From a virus, in IMG/VR virus record IMGVR_UViG_3300028840_003688, positions 26,872 through 90,871 of that record: DNA of 64,000 nucleotides; one strand, written 5' to 3'. Positions within the stretch are counted from its first letter, which is position 1, and every line of letters begins with the position of its first letter. The translations under genes were made by a program, and so were the position numbers. The notes under the pieces were generated by a model. It was not told the origin of the DNA. It saw nothing but the letters and a program-made list of their open reading frames with translations, and did not search any database. Below are positions 8,223 through 15,520 of this stretch, piece by piece.

Positions 8223-8924
8223 ATGAAAGACCCCGTACCACAGGACGTGCTCGACAAGGCGCGTAAGCTCCTGAACCTCAAGGAGCGAGCTGCCACCGAA
8301 GGCGAAGCGCTCGCCGCAGCCAAGGCCCTCGCCAAGCTCGTCGACAAGCACCGCATCGAGATCGCAAAGCTAGAGAGCGCAGGGTTCCAGAACGACGAGG
8401 TCATAGCGCTCGAAGAAGACGAGCCCCTGATGGTCTACAAGAGGAAGACCACCTGGAAGAACGATCTCGCCCTGACTCTCTGTGACCACTACGGCGTGGT
8501 GTTCATGCGCCGTAGCCGAGTCGGTGGAAAGAAGAAGATCCTTCTCGCTGGGCGCAAGACCGACATCGAGATGGTGCGGTACATGTTCAACTGGCTCTCT
8601 TCGGAGATCGAGCGACTCACTCGCGCCTCCGGCGCCGAAGGACGTGTCGCCATCAACAGCTGGAGGATCGGATTCGTTCGAGGTCTCCAGATACAGCTGG
8701 AAGAAGCACGGAAAGAAGCTCTGAGCGACGAGCCCGCATCAGTCGCCCTCGTCCTCAGATGCCGAAAAAAAGAAGCCGATCGGTGGCTGACCAAGCACCT
8801 CGGCAAAGAGCTTCCGACGATCAAGACCCAAGACGTAAGCGTGGACCCTGTCTGGTACGAAGCGGGCAAGAAAAAAGGCAAGGTCCAGCACCTGGGCAAG
8901 AGTCTCGAAGAAGGAGACGCTTGA
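8223..8924 (+). CDS. DUF2786-family protein
   Basis: A 233-residue protein. The N-terminal 45 residues (VLDKARKLLNLKERA...EALAAAKALAKLVDKHRIEI) match the DUF2786 helical domain, found in many phage and plasmid proteins of unknown function. The rest contains a basic RKTTWKNDLALTLCDHYG strand-helix region as in the DUF7168-like partner domain, a helical section and a Lys-rich end. No catalytic motif is evident. It has an AAAGGGAAG ribosome-binding sequence, its own upstream inverted repeat, and terminators on both sides, so it is probably monocistronic. Confidence 0.75.
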   Translation: MKDPVPQDVLDKARKLLNLKERAATEGEALAAAKALAKLVDKHRIEIAKLESAGFQNDEVIALEEDEPLMVYKRKTTWKNDLALTLCDHYGVVFMRRSRVGGKKKILLAGRKTDIEMVRYMFNWLSSEIERLTRASGAEGRVAINSWRIGFVRGLQIQLEEARKEALSDEPASVALVLRCRKKEADRWLTKHLGKELPTIKTQDVSVDPVWYEAGKKKGKVQHLGKSLEEGDA

Positions 8925-9033
8925 CAGTGCTGCCGGGGATGCGCAAACATCTCTGCATGACCTCCAACCGACATTGACAGTCAGCTGCTCGACAGCTCTT
9001 CAATGGACCACCCCATCCGGCGTCGTTGGAGTC

Positions 9034-9074
9034 GAAAGCCCACAGGCCTCTGCCTGCATGGGCTTTCTGTTTTT
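9034..9074 (+). terminator. intrinsic terminator before the tRNA cluster
   Basis: GAAAGCCCA (9034-9042) pairs with TGGGCTTTC (9059-9067), with an inner CAGGC/GCCTG stem, followed by TGTTTTT. It ends the DUF2786-like transcript immediately before the first tRNA; the tRNA starts one base after the T-run. Confidence 0.8.
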
Positions 9075-9249
9075 GCACGGGTAGCTCAGAAGCCGACGGG
9101 CTGTGGTAGAGCACTCGGGAAGGAGGGAGCGCTCACCTTGACCGGTGGCGGCGGACAGGAACAGTCCGTGCGCCCGGTGCAGGTCGCAGGCCTACGGCGC
9201 TACCACACCCCTGAGAAGGGCGGAGGTTCGAACCCTTCCCCGTGCACCA
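9075..9249 (+). tRNA. tRNA-like gene with 92-nt anticodon-loop region
   Basis: The ends are those of a standard tRNA: acceptor GCACGGG (9075-9081) pairs with CCCGTGC (9239-9245), then A and an encoded CCA. The T arm GGAGG-TTCGAAC-CCTTC is at 9222-9238 and the D stem GCTC/GAGC at 9084-9087 and 9109-9112. The D loop is enlarged to 21 nt and can form AGCC/GGCT. The anticodon stem CTCGG/CTGAG (9114-9118, 9211-9215) encloses 92 nt instead of 7. The insert can fold into AGCGC/GCGCT, ACCGG/CCGGT and CGGAC/GTCCG helices topped by a 7-nt loop. It is far too short for a normal group I intron. No anticodon can be assigned. Confidence 0.6.
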
Positions 9250-9250
9250 T

Positions 9251-9340
9251 GCAGGAGCAGCTCCTTGGAGGAGCACCGGGGACGCGCCGCAGTGCGTGGT
9301 ACCCGAAGGGTGGCGTGTTCGATTCCGCCCTCCTGCGCCA
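9251..9340 (+). tRNA. tRNA-like gene with 21-nt anticodon loop
   Basis: Acceptor GCAGGAG (9251-9257) pairs with CTCCTGC (9330-9336), followed by G and an encoded CCA. The D arm is GCTC-CTTGGAG-GAGC. The T loop is TTCGATT, with a T stem that needs one bulged T. The anticodon stem CGGG/CCCG (9277-9280, 9302-9305) encloses 21 nt, within which ACGC/GCGT can pair, so the arm looks lengthened rather than open. No anticodon can be read with confidence. One base separates it from each neighbour. Confidence 0.6.
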
Positions 9341-9341
9341 T

Positions 9342-9421
9342 GCGAGAGTAGCTCAGTTTGGCCAGAGCACTAGGAGTAATGCCCCTAGAGGTCGCAGGTT
9401 CGAGTCCTGTCTCTCGCTCCA
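9342..9421 (+). tRNA. tRNA with 9-nt anticodon loop
   Basis: The cloverleaf is complete: acceptor GCGAGAG/CTCTCGC, D arm GCTC/GAGC, T arm GCAGG-TTCGAGT-CCTGT, and encoded T-CCA. The anticodon stem CTAGG/CCTAG (9370-9374, 9384-9388) encloses nine bases, AGTAATGCC. If the outer A and C are counted as a mismatched pair, a 7-nt loop GTAATGC remains with T at position 33 and AAT as anticodon (Ile codon ATT), which would be unusual in bacteria. The amino acid is therefore uncertain. Confidence 0.8.
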
Positions 9422-9433
9422 AAGGAACCTGAC

Positions 9434-9778
9434 ATGAAGAAGCTCTACGTTCTCGTCCGCAACGACATCAGCCCCGGTCTTCAGATCGCTCAAGCCTGCC
9501 ACGCACAGTTCGAGTTCTTCGAGCGCTACCCCGAAGCCAAGAAAGACTGGGAGGGGAACCTCGTCGTCCTTCAGGTCGAGGGCGAAGAGAACCTCAAGAA
9601 CTGGCTGGAGAACACGCTCAGTCCCCGAGGACTGAAGGCTGTCGGGTTTCGTGAGCCCGACCTCAACATGCAGCTGACGGCCGTGGCCGTTGGCGGCAAA
9701 GCTGAAGCCCACGGGCTTGTGAGCGACCCCGAGCAGCTCTTCTCTTCGCTGCCTCTCGCGCTCAAGCAGTCCGCCTGA
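9434..9778 (+). CDS. Pth2-type peptidyl-tRNA hydrolase
   Basis: At 114 residues it has the normal length of the PTH2 family, which releases tRNA from stalled peptidyl-tRNA. It starts with the strand KKLYVLVRND, then SPGLQIAQACHA, the counterpart of the family KMSPGKIAAQCAHA helix. It keeps REPDLNMQLTAVAVG, matching the conserved EPDL..TAIA block near the C-terminus. It begins 12 bases after the last tRNA CCA, with an AAAGGA ribosome-binding sequence, so it is probably co-transcribed with the tRNAs. PTH2 is the archaeal/eukaryotic type but occurs in some bacteria and phages. Its 3' end overlaps the convergent SNF2 gene by 17 bases. Confidence 0.85.
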   Translation: MKKLYVLVRNDISPGLQIAQACHAQFEFFERYPEAKKDWEGNLVVLQVEGEENLKNWLENTLSPRGLKAVGFREPDLNMQLTAVAVGGKAEAHGLVSDPEQLFSSLPLALKQSA

Positions 9779-11504
9779 AAGGCGAACGGCGTCCCGCCAT
9801 CGCTCCGATGATGTCGTCGATCGCTTCGATGGTCATGTCCTGGCGCGCTTCCCGGCTCGGCTTCTTGTTGTCGACAACCTGATCGATCAACGTCTGCTTC
9901 GCTTTCAACACACGGGCAATGTGCTCATCCACTGTGTTGCGAGCATCGAGGTACGTCACCGTCACCTTGTTGCGCTGACCAAGACGGTGGCAGCGGCTCT
10001 CTGCTTGGCCCATCAGCGCTGGAGTCCACTCCCGCTCTAGGAAAAGCATGTCGCTCGCGCGCTGGAGGTTCAAGCCCACGCCAGCGCTTCGGATGGGCGC
10101 CAAGAAGACGTCGACCTCTCCGCTCATGAACTTGTCGACCTTCAGCTGCCGTTTGTTCGAAGGGTCGCTACCCTTCAGATGAACGGAAGCAATGCCAGCG
10201 TTCTGGCAGATCGCTTCGAGACCCCACAGAACTGGACGATGGTAAGCGAACACCACCAAGGGGCGCTTCTCGTTCTCGAACCATGCTTCGAGGTAGCTCT
10301 TCGCTGCTGAGCGAAGTTTGCCGACTGCCGCGATGCGACGCAACACGTTGAGCTTCACGATCGCCTGGCCGCGCTTCGCGCTCTGCGCACGCTCGCCTCC
10401 GGCGACATCCGTGAGCCACTTGATGAAATCCTTCTCAGCCTTCTGGTAGTGCGCAGCGTCGTAGGGATGCAGGTCTACGACGATCCTTCTGCGTTCCTTC
10501 GGCGGCAGCTGTTGCTTGATGGTCTCGTCCCGCTGGCGACGCAGGATATACGGCGCCGTAAGAGCCTGCAGCTCGTCGACATGCTTGGCCCGGCCGTGAT
10601 CCGTAACGATCGAACGAACCTTCCTCATCGCCTCTCTCTCTTGCTTTGTGAGCGCGGAGCAATAGCGCTTCTTGTAGGCCTTGAAGTCCGGCCACTCCTT
10701 CTTATCTACGATGTGAAGCAACCGCCACATCTCCTCTGGCCGGTTCAATAGCGGAGTGCCCGTCATAAGCACCACGTTGCCGATATGATGCGCGAACTGC
10801 GTTGCGATCGACGCGCGATGCGTTGGACTCGGCAGCGGCTCCTTGAGCAGATGCGCCTCGTCGAAGACGATGAGCTTTGGGCGTACCAACTTCGACAGCT
10901 GCCTCGCACGAGCGCGCAACGTCGCATACGACAAAATGTATAGGTGCGCAGGCCTAAGCATCCCCTCCTGACCGTTGATGACGAACGGTACGAGCTTTGG
11001 CTTCAAGTGATTCAGCTCTCGGGCCCAGTTGTCCTTCAAGGATGTCGGGCAGACGATGATGGTCGGCGTCGCGCGTGTCGCAGCGATCGAAGAGAGCACC
11101 TGAAAGGTCTTTCCCAGACCAGGATCGTCCGCGAGGATGGCTCCTTTCCGACCTGCAATCCGAGAGGCGAGCCACCCCGCCCCCTCAGCCTGATAGGGGA
11201 AAGGCTTCCGGTTCACCACGCCATGGATCATCTTGATCCAATGAGGGGCGACGACTCGGCGAGGCCACTCATCCGGGATGACCATATGACGCCCCCCTTC
11301 AAGGAGGGTGATGTCCGCCTGATTTGCACGACTTGAGTTGAGTCTGGTGCCCTTCGCGCCCTCCACCAGTACCAAGTCTCCCAGCTTGGGAGGGTTGGGC
11401 GTGGAGTAAGAAAAGATCCGAGGACCAGGACCCAGGGTCACCCGAAACATGCCATCGAATCGGGGCCTTACGGACACAACACGAGCCTTCACGCGGATGC
11501 TCAT
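9762..11504 (-). CDS. SNF2-family helicase/DNA translocase
   Basis: A 580-residue SF2 ATPase of the SNF2 type, closest in layout to SMARCAL1-like annealing helicases. Motifs in order: Walker A in DDPGLGKTFQVL (about 126-137), FDEAH for Walker B, MTGTPLLN (motif III), then in the second RecA domain IRSAGVGLNLQRASDMLFLE (motif V) and QAESRCHRLGQ (motif VI). A small N-terminal domain of about 90 residues precedes the motor. The ATG at 11504 is chosen because a longer frame to 11579 overlaps the divergent response-regulator gene. Likely role: remodelling or restart of viral DNA replication, or displacement of proteins from DNA. Confidence 0.88.
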   Translation of the reverse strand: MSIRVKARVVSVRPRFDGMFRVTLGPGPRIFSYSTPNPPKLGDLVLVEGAKGTRLNSSRANQADITLLEGGRHMVIPDEWPRRVVAPHWIKMIHGVVNRKPFPYQAEGAGWLASRIAGRKGAILADDPGLGKTFQVLSSIAATRATPTIIVCPTSLKDNWARELNHLKPKLVPFVINGQEGMLRPAHLYILSYATLRARARQLSKLVRPKLIVFDEAHLLKEPLPSPTHRASIATQFAHHIGNVVLMTGTPLLNRPEEMWRLLHIVDKKEWPDFKAYKKRYCSALTKQEREAMRKVRSIVTDHGRAKHVDELQALTAPYILRRQRDETIKQQLPPKERRRIVVDLHPYDAAHYQKAEKDFIKWLTDVAGGERAQSAKRGQAIVKLNVLRRIAAVGKLRSAAKSYLEAWFENEKRPLVVFAYHRPVLWGLEAICQNAGIASVHLKGSDPSNKRQLKVDKFMSGEVDVFLAPIRSAGVGLNLQRASDMLFLEREWTPALMGQAESRCHRLGQRNKVTVTYLDARNTVDEHIARVLKAKQTLIDQVVDNKKPSREARQDMTIEAIDDIIGAMAGRRSPFRRTA

Positions 11505-11523
11505 CCGGGCTAAGATAACACTG

Positions 11524-12384
11524 ATGCGGGTTCTTGTCGTAGACGACTCCGAGACCGATCGGAGACTCCTCACAGCCATGCTGGAGGCGCAAGCGGATCG
11601 TGAAACAGGTCTGTTTCATCAGTTCGATGAGGCCGGTACGCTCGACCAAGCGTTGAAAATGCTTCGAAATCGAGAGCCCTACGACGTCGTGCTCCTCGAC
11701 CTCAACCTGCCCGACTCCGAGGGGAAGACGACCTTTCAGCACCTCTACCCGGTCGCTCGGCCTACCCCCATCGTCATCTACTCCGGACTCGACGACCAGA
11801 CGCTGACCAAGCAACTCATCGCCGAAGGCGCCAGCGACTACATCATCAAGGTTCCCGGTCTGAAGGCAAAGCAGGTCCTCAACACCCTGATGATGACCGT
11901 TCAGCGGTCGCACTATGAGATCAGAGTCGCGCAAGACCAAGCAGAGGCGGTCAACAACGCAGAACGCGCCACAAAGACGCTCATCAGCGTCTCCTCACAG
12001 GCCCCTGAAAGCCAGGTAGGCAAAGAGTTCAACGTCGAAACAGAGCACCACGACCACCTGAGAGAGCACCAGAGAGCGCTAGCTCACAGCATCGATGGGC
12101 TCTTCCAGATGATGAAACTCCAGGTCGAGAAGGATGCTCGACAAGACGAGGCGATCAACACTTCTCGTATCCGACAGGTTAGCCTCGAAGAGGCTCAGAA
12201 GGTGCTCGCTCGCGACAGCGTCTACCTCGAAGAGAAACAGAAGGAGATCAGCGTAGACCTGAAAACCTTCGACAAGAAGACCAAGCGACAGCTTGCTATT
12301 CTCGCCTTCATGATCGCAGCCGGCGGCGCCGGCCTTCGCGATCAAGCCCCAGTCCTCTGGGAGTTCCTTACGAGTCTGATGTGA
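11524..12384 (+). CDS. response regulator with coiled coil and C-terminal hydrophobic segment
   Basis: A 286-residue protein. Residues 1-125 form a CheY-like receiver: acidic pair Asp7-Asp8, phosphoacceptor Asp59 in LLDLNLPDSEG, Ser87 in IYSG and Lys109 in IIKVPG. The rest is not a DNA-binding output domain but a long charged helix (coiled coil, about 140-250) and a hydrophobic segment LAILAFMIAAGGAGL near 254-268. Output is thus probably protein interaction at a membrane, not transcription. It is first in a coupled operon with a histidine kinase and a second receiver, and starts only 19 bases from the divergent SNF2 gene. Confidence 0.85.
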   Translation: MRVLVVDDSETDRRLLTAMLEAQADRETGLFHQFDEAGTLDQALKMLRNREPYDVVLLDLNLPDSEGKTTFQHLYPVARPTPIVIYSGLDDQTLTKQLIAEGASDYIIKVPGLKAKQVLNTLMMTVQRSHYEIRVAQDQAEAVNNAERATKTLISVSSQAPESQVGKEFNVETEHHDHLREHQRALAHSIDGLFQMMKLQVEKDARQDEAINTSRIRQVSLEEAQKVLARDSVYLEEKQKEISVDLKTFDKKTKRQLAILAFMIAAGGAGLRDQAPVLWEFLTSLM

Positions 12385-13436
12385 AAGTCCGAGAGTACAA
12401 GAACGCGCTTGAAATTGTTCCTGTTTTGGCTGTCATCTACAGCAACTGTCACAAGGAACCGAGCGATATCGTGGTGGACTACATCTCATCGCACAGCCTA
12501 GAACGCTTCACGCCCGTCGCTGACCCCATCGGAAAGTCCATGAACGAGTTCGAAGGGTATGAGACGCTCGCCGAACAGATCCATAGCTGTGCAAAGACTG
12601 GAGAGTCAGATGATGTCCTGTTCAAGGATGAGCCTTCGTCGGGGTGGTTCGTAGGGTCGCTTCATCGAATCAACCGCCAACACGTGCTCATGACCTACAA
12701 GGACGTGAAAGAAATCGTGCTCGACAACATGGCTTTGGGGCGCGCTGCGGAGATCGCAAACAACAAGAACGAAAAATTCATCCGTGCACTCGCTCATGAC
12801 CTGAAAGAGCCTACCCGGGCCATCGTGGGGTTCAGCGAGATCTTGTTGACCCACTGGGACAGCGTCCAGCCGTCGCAGCGAGAAGAGTACCTTCAACACA
12901 TCAACAGTGGAGCGTTGAAACTCCATGAAATGATCCAAGAGCTTCGCAACTACGCTCTGTCCGAAAAACCTGCATCCGATATCGAACCCATCACCGCCAA
13001 GCGGATGATCCAAGAAGCAGTCGAGATGGCGAAGTCGAAGCTTCAGGAGAACAACAGCACGATCAGCGTCCGATGGTCGATCGATGAAGAAGTCATCGTT
13101 ATCAGCTCGCTCAAGCGAGTCCTCTTCAACTTCATCGACAACGCCATCAAGTATCAACGCAAGGACGTGCCATCTGAGATTCAAGTCACAGCCTTCTTGG
13201 AAGACAAAGACCTCGTCGTGTCCGTTCAGGACAACGGATTGGGCTTCGAGCCAGAAGACGCAGGAAGGATCTTCGAGCCCTTCCACAGGCTTTCTCCCCA
13301 TCAAGAAACGCCCGGCGTCGGCATGGGGCTTGCCATCTGCAAAGATATCATCTCAAAAGTAGGCGGACGGATCTGGGGGACCTCCAAAGGGCTCGGCAAG
13401 GGCTCGCACTTTACCTTCAGAGTCCCCATCAGATGA
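12381..13436 (+). CDS. sensor histidine kinase
   Basis: A 351-residue soluble histidine kinase. The N-terminal 110 residues look like a PAS-type sensor domain. The H box is RALAHDLKEPTRAIVGFSEI with His139. The catalytic domain has the N box NFIDNAIKYQ (Asn254), G1 DNGLGF, F box IFEPFHRL and G2 GVGMGLAICK. All key residues are present, so it should be active. There is no membrane segment, so it senses a cytoplasmic signal, as phytochrome-like kinases do. GTG start overlaps the upstream stop; the next gene overlaps its end by four bases. The pairing with two receivers implies a local phosphorelay. Confidence 0.9.
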   Translation: MKVREYKNALEIVPVLAVIYSNCHKEPSDIVVDYISSHSLERFTPVADPIGKSMNEFEGYETLAEQIHSCAKTGESDDVLFKDEPSSGWFVGSLHRINRQHVLMTYKDVKEIVLDNMALGRAAEIANNKNEKFIRALAHDLKEPTRAIVGFSEILLTHWDSVQPSQREEYLQHINSGALKLHEMIQELRNYALSEKPASDIEPITAKRMIQEAVEMAKSKLQENNSTISVRWSIDEEVIVISSLKRVLFNFIDNAIKYQRKDVPSEIQVTAFLEDKDLVVSVQDNGLGFEPEDAGRIFEPFHRLSPHQETPGVGMGLAICKDIISKVGGRIWGTSKGLGKGSHFTFRVPIR

Positions 13437-13864
13437 AACGAAGCGCTAAAATCAAGGTTGTTGTCATGCATCTAGAGGATAGCGACTCAGACGCTATCCA
13501 GATTGAGCTTGCGCTCGATAAGGCTGCGCCAAACTGGAAGGATCACGCTACGATCTACCGAGCGAGAGACGTTCGTGAGGCCAGGAAGACGATCAAGAGC
13601 ATCCGGCCCCAAGTCCTTCTACTCGACCTCAACCTGCCAGGGGTCTCAGGACATGAATTCCTCGTCGAACTGAAGAGTGACCCCGCCACTTCTTCCATCC
13701 CCGTCCTCATCCTCAGTACGTCTGACGCCGACGGAGATGTCCTCAAGGCCTACCACAATTTCGCTTCATGCTACCTGGTGAAGCCTGCCAGCTTCGCCAA
13801 GCTCGTCGCCATCATGGGCGCTGTGAAGAAGTTCTGGCTCGAAATCGTGACGCTTCCACCATGA
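13433..13864 (+). CDS. single-domain response regulator (Rcp1-like)
   Basis: A 143-residue stand-alone receiver: Asp16 and Asp18 in the acidic pocket, phosphoacceptor Asp65 in LLLDLNLPGVSG, Thr96 in LSTSD and Lys117 in CYLVKPAS. It has no output domain, like Rcp1/CheY-type shuttle receivers commonly encoded next to phytochrome-like kinases. It overlaps the kinase gene by four bases at its start and the peptidase gene at its stop (ATGA), so the regulator is tied to expression of a cell-wall enzyme. Confidence 0.88.
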   Translation: MKRSAKIKVVVMHLEDSDSDAIQIELALDKAAPNWKDHATIYRARDVREARKTIKSIRPQVLLLDLNLPGVSGHEFLVELKSDPATSSIPVLILSTSDADGDVLKAYHNFASCYLVKPASFAKLVAIMGAVKKFWLEIVTLPP

Positions 13865-14439
13865 GACCGAGCAGTTCAGACTTCACAACACCACCGGAGC
13901 CGTTCACCTCCTTCGATGAGAGCGTCTGTGACCCTAGCCCCCAGCCTGGTGTCGTTCGCTTCAAGGATTGGGTCATGAGCGAGTGGGGCGGGCGAAGCCT
14001 AGGTATCGTTCGCGAGTGTGGTCTCACCGGCTCCACCAGTGGACACTACAGCGGCAGCGCCTGGGACTGGGGGCTGAACGCGAGTGACCCTCAAGAAGCA
14101 GCCATCGCAGAGGACATGCTTCAGTGGCTGCTGAAGAACGACGCAGAGATGTTTCGACGTGCAGGCCTCGGCTACGTCATCTGGAACAAAAAGATCTACT
14201 CGCCTCGCATCAGCACCTCTTGGCGCCCCTACACGGGAAGAAGCCCCCACACCGACCACGTCCACTTCTCCTTCGGGCCTGACGGGGCCGCGGGCAGCAC
14301 GAGCTTCTTCGGCTGGCTTGATGGGCCCAAGAAGAAGAGCCCCGTGCTTGCCCCGAAGACCGTCGTGCCTGCGGTCGCAGGAGGAGTGCTCGGCTTCTTC
14401 GTCGTCACCTATCTTCAGAAGAGGCGTAAGGGCCGATGA
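13861..14439 (+). CDS. membrane-anchored peptidoglycan peptidase-like protein
   Basis: A 192-residue protein. GHYSGSAWDWGLN (about residues 61-73) and TDHVHFSFG (131-139) give the His...Asp...His-x-His pattern of LAS/M15-like peptidases and the related ARB_07466-type domain, which cut peptidoglycan cross-bridges. His62, Asp69, His133 and His135 are candidate zinc ligands. After a linker there is one membrane span, VVPAVAGGVLGFFVVTYL (168-185), and a basic tail QKRRKGR. There is no signal peptide. The ATG at 13861 overlaps the upstream stop. It may be a virion or membrane-bound lysin for entry or exit. Confidence 0.75.
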   Translation: MRPSSSDFTTPPEPFTSFDESVCDPSPQPGVVRFKDWVMSEWGGRSLGIVRECGLTGSTSGHYSGSAWDWGLNASDPQEAAIAEDMLQWLLKNDAEMFRRAGLGYVIWNKKIYSPRISTSWRPYTGRSPHTDHVHFSFGPDGAAGSTSFFGWLDGPKKKSPVLAPKTVVPAVAGGVLGFFVVTYLQKRRKGR

Positions 14440-14740
14440 CCCCGATGCTTTCGAGCTGCTGCTTGATCTCAACCAGCTCGTCGACCATCTGAGGACGCTC
14501 CGCCATGATCACGTCCGGCGAGAGCTGAGGCCAGACCTCAAAGCGCTGCGCTAGCTCTTCGAGCCGTATCGCAGTAGCATAGAGGAAGTCGGATTCTGCC
14601 ATGGTCAAGGGGTTCTTTCGCCGCAAAAAAGCAGCACGCTCTGCCGCTTCTGCCACCTCGCGAGCGATCGCAGCGAGTGCGACGTTCCCCGACCCTCTGG
14701 GGGGAGTGACGGCACCATCTCGTTCATCTGCTGCTGACAT
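14405..14740 (-). CDS. helical protein, unknown function
   Basis: A 111-residue Ala/Glu-rich helical protein with no recognised family. The ATG at 14740 has a GAGAGG ribosome-binding sequence 7 bases upstream; a longer frame reaching 14794 would overlap the RusA-like gene more deeply. Its start codon and that of the divergent RusA-like gene share CATG at 14738-14741. Its 3' end overlaps the peptidase gene by 35 bases. Confidence 0.6.
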   Translation of the reverse strand: MSAADERDGAVTPPRGSGNVALAAIAREVAEAAERAAFLRRKNPLTMAESDFLYATAIRLEELAQRFEVWPQLSPDVIMAERPQMVDELVEIKQQLESIGVIGPYASSEDR

Positions 14741-15182
14741 GGCAAGACCTCTCAAGAAGAATAGCGCAAAGCGCATCGAACTGGTCCAGTTCAAGTACGG
14801 GCTCGACCCTGACGGGATTCAAATCCTTCAGGTTCCTTTCTACCTTCCTTCCGCCGCGAACTTTCGTGGTCACACACGTGACCGAAAAAGGACAAAGCGC
14901 ATCGCCCACCAACGTGGTGAGACCGTGCTCTTCCTTCGAAGCAAGGCGAAGAAGCCTCGTGTCCCCGGGGCTCGGATCACACTGGCTCGCATCGCCCCCA
15001 GAGGACTCGACGAAGACGACAACCTGCCGATGTCACTGAAGCACATCCGCGATGGCGTCTGTCAGTGGCTTGGGGTCGATGACAAAAGGCGAGAGGTCGT
15101 CAGCTTCACCTACGTTCAGTGGAAGCACGCCCAGCCACACACCTACGGCTGTCAGATCCACATCCACCCTGACGAGGAATGA
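14739..15182 (+). CDS. RusA-like Holliday junction resolvase family protein
   Basis: A 147-residue protein. The block GLDEDDNLPMSLKHIRDGVC (about residues 93-112) followed by LGVDDK matches the RusA pattern of D.DN..K...DGL...DD, where acidic residues bind Mg2+ at branched DNA. The N-terminal half (VPFYLPSAANFRGHTRDRK) fits the RusA opening strand. No clear ribosome-binding sequence precedes the ATG at 14739, so the start is less certain. It probably resolves recombination or replication intermediates. Confidence 0.7.
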   Translation: MARPLKKNSAKRIELVQFKYGLDPDGIQILQVPFYLPSAANFRGHTRDRKRTKRIAHQRGETVLFLRSKAKKPRVPGARITLARIAPRGLDEDDNLPMSLKHIRDGVCQWLGVDDKRREVVSFTYVQWKHAQPHTYGCQIHIHPDEE

Positions 15183-15520
15183 TGTTCTTCCTGCACCTCT
15201 TCGACCCAGTCCTTCAGCTCTTGCTCTGGTCGATGGTGCCCGCCACGCCCTGCTACACCGGCACGCAGTGCCTCGTGGAATGTGACAGCGTCTACTACGA
15301 CGCATCGCCCGAACCTGACTGCGAAGAGACGTGCACTCGGAAGTACCGCAGCTGCCTCAAGGGATGCCAGTTCATACCGAGAGAAAAGAGAGGTGTTTGC
15401 TACCTCAACTGCATGTACGACTGGTCTGAATGTACGAAGGCTTGCAAGGCCGAGACAGCAGTGGCCCTGTGGACTGCTTCTGTAACAGGGGCCGATGAGG
15501 ATCTAACTCATCTACGGTAA
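15179..15520 (+). CDS. secreted or membrane-tethered cysteine-rich protein
   Basis: A 113-residue protein with an N-terminal hydrophobic stretch (MMFFLHLFDPVLQLLLWSMV) that could act as a signal or anchor. It is followed by about twelve Cys in repeats such as CDSVYYDASPEPDCEETC and CLKGC, suggesting disulfides and an extracytoplasmic location. Two ATG codons (15179, 15182) overlap the stop of the RusA-like gene. Family not recognised. Confidence 0.65.
   Translation: MMFFLHLFDPVLQLLLWSMVPATPCYTGTQCLVECDSVYYDASPEPDCEETCTRKYRSCLKGCQFIPREKRGVCYLNCMYDWSECTKACKAETAVALWTASVTGADEDLTHLR

Noticed and set aside
8039-8404. 121-residue - strand frame after the fibre gene
   Set aside because: It covers two perfect hairpins and the start of the DUF2786-like gene on the other strand; Ser/Ala-rich shadow composition.
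9119-9210. Group I intron in the first tRNA
   Set aside because: The insert is about 85 nt, far below a functional group I core, and I find no P7 or guanosine-binding pairing. Left as an unexplained structured insertion.
9003-9437. 144-residue + strand frame over the tRNA cluster
   Set aside because: It spans a terminator and three tRNA genes, has no ribosome-binding site and translates tRNA sequence.
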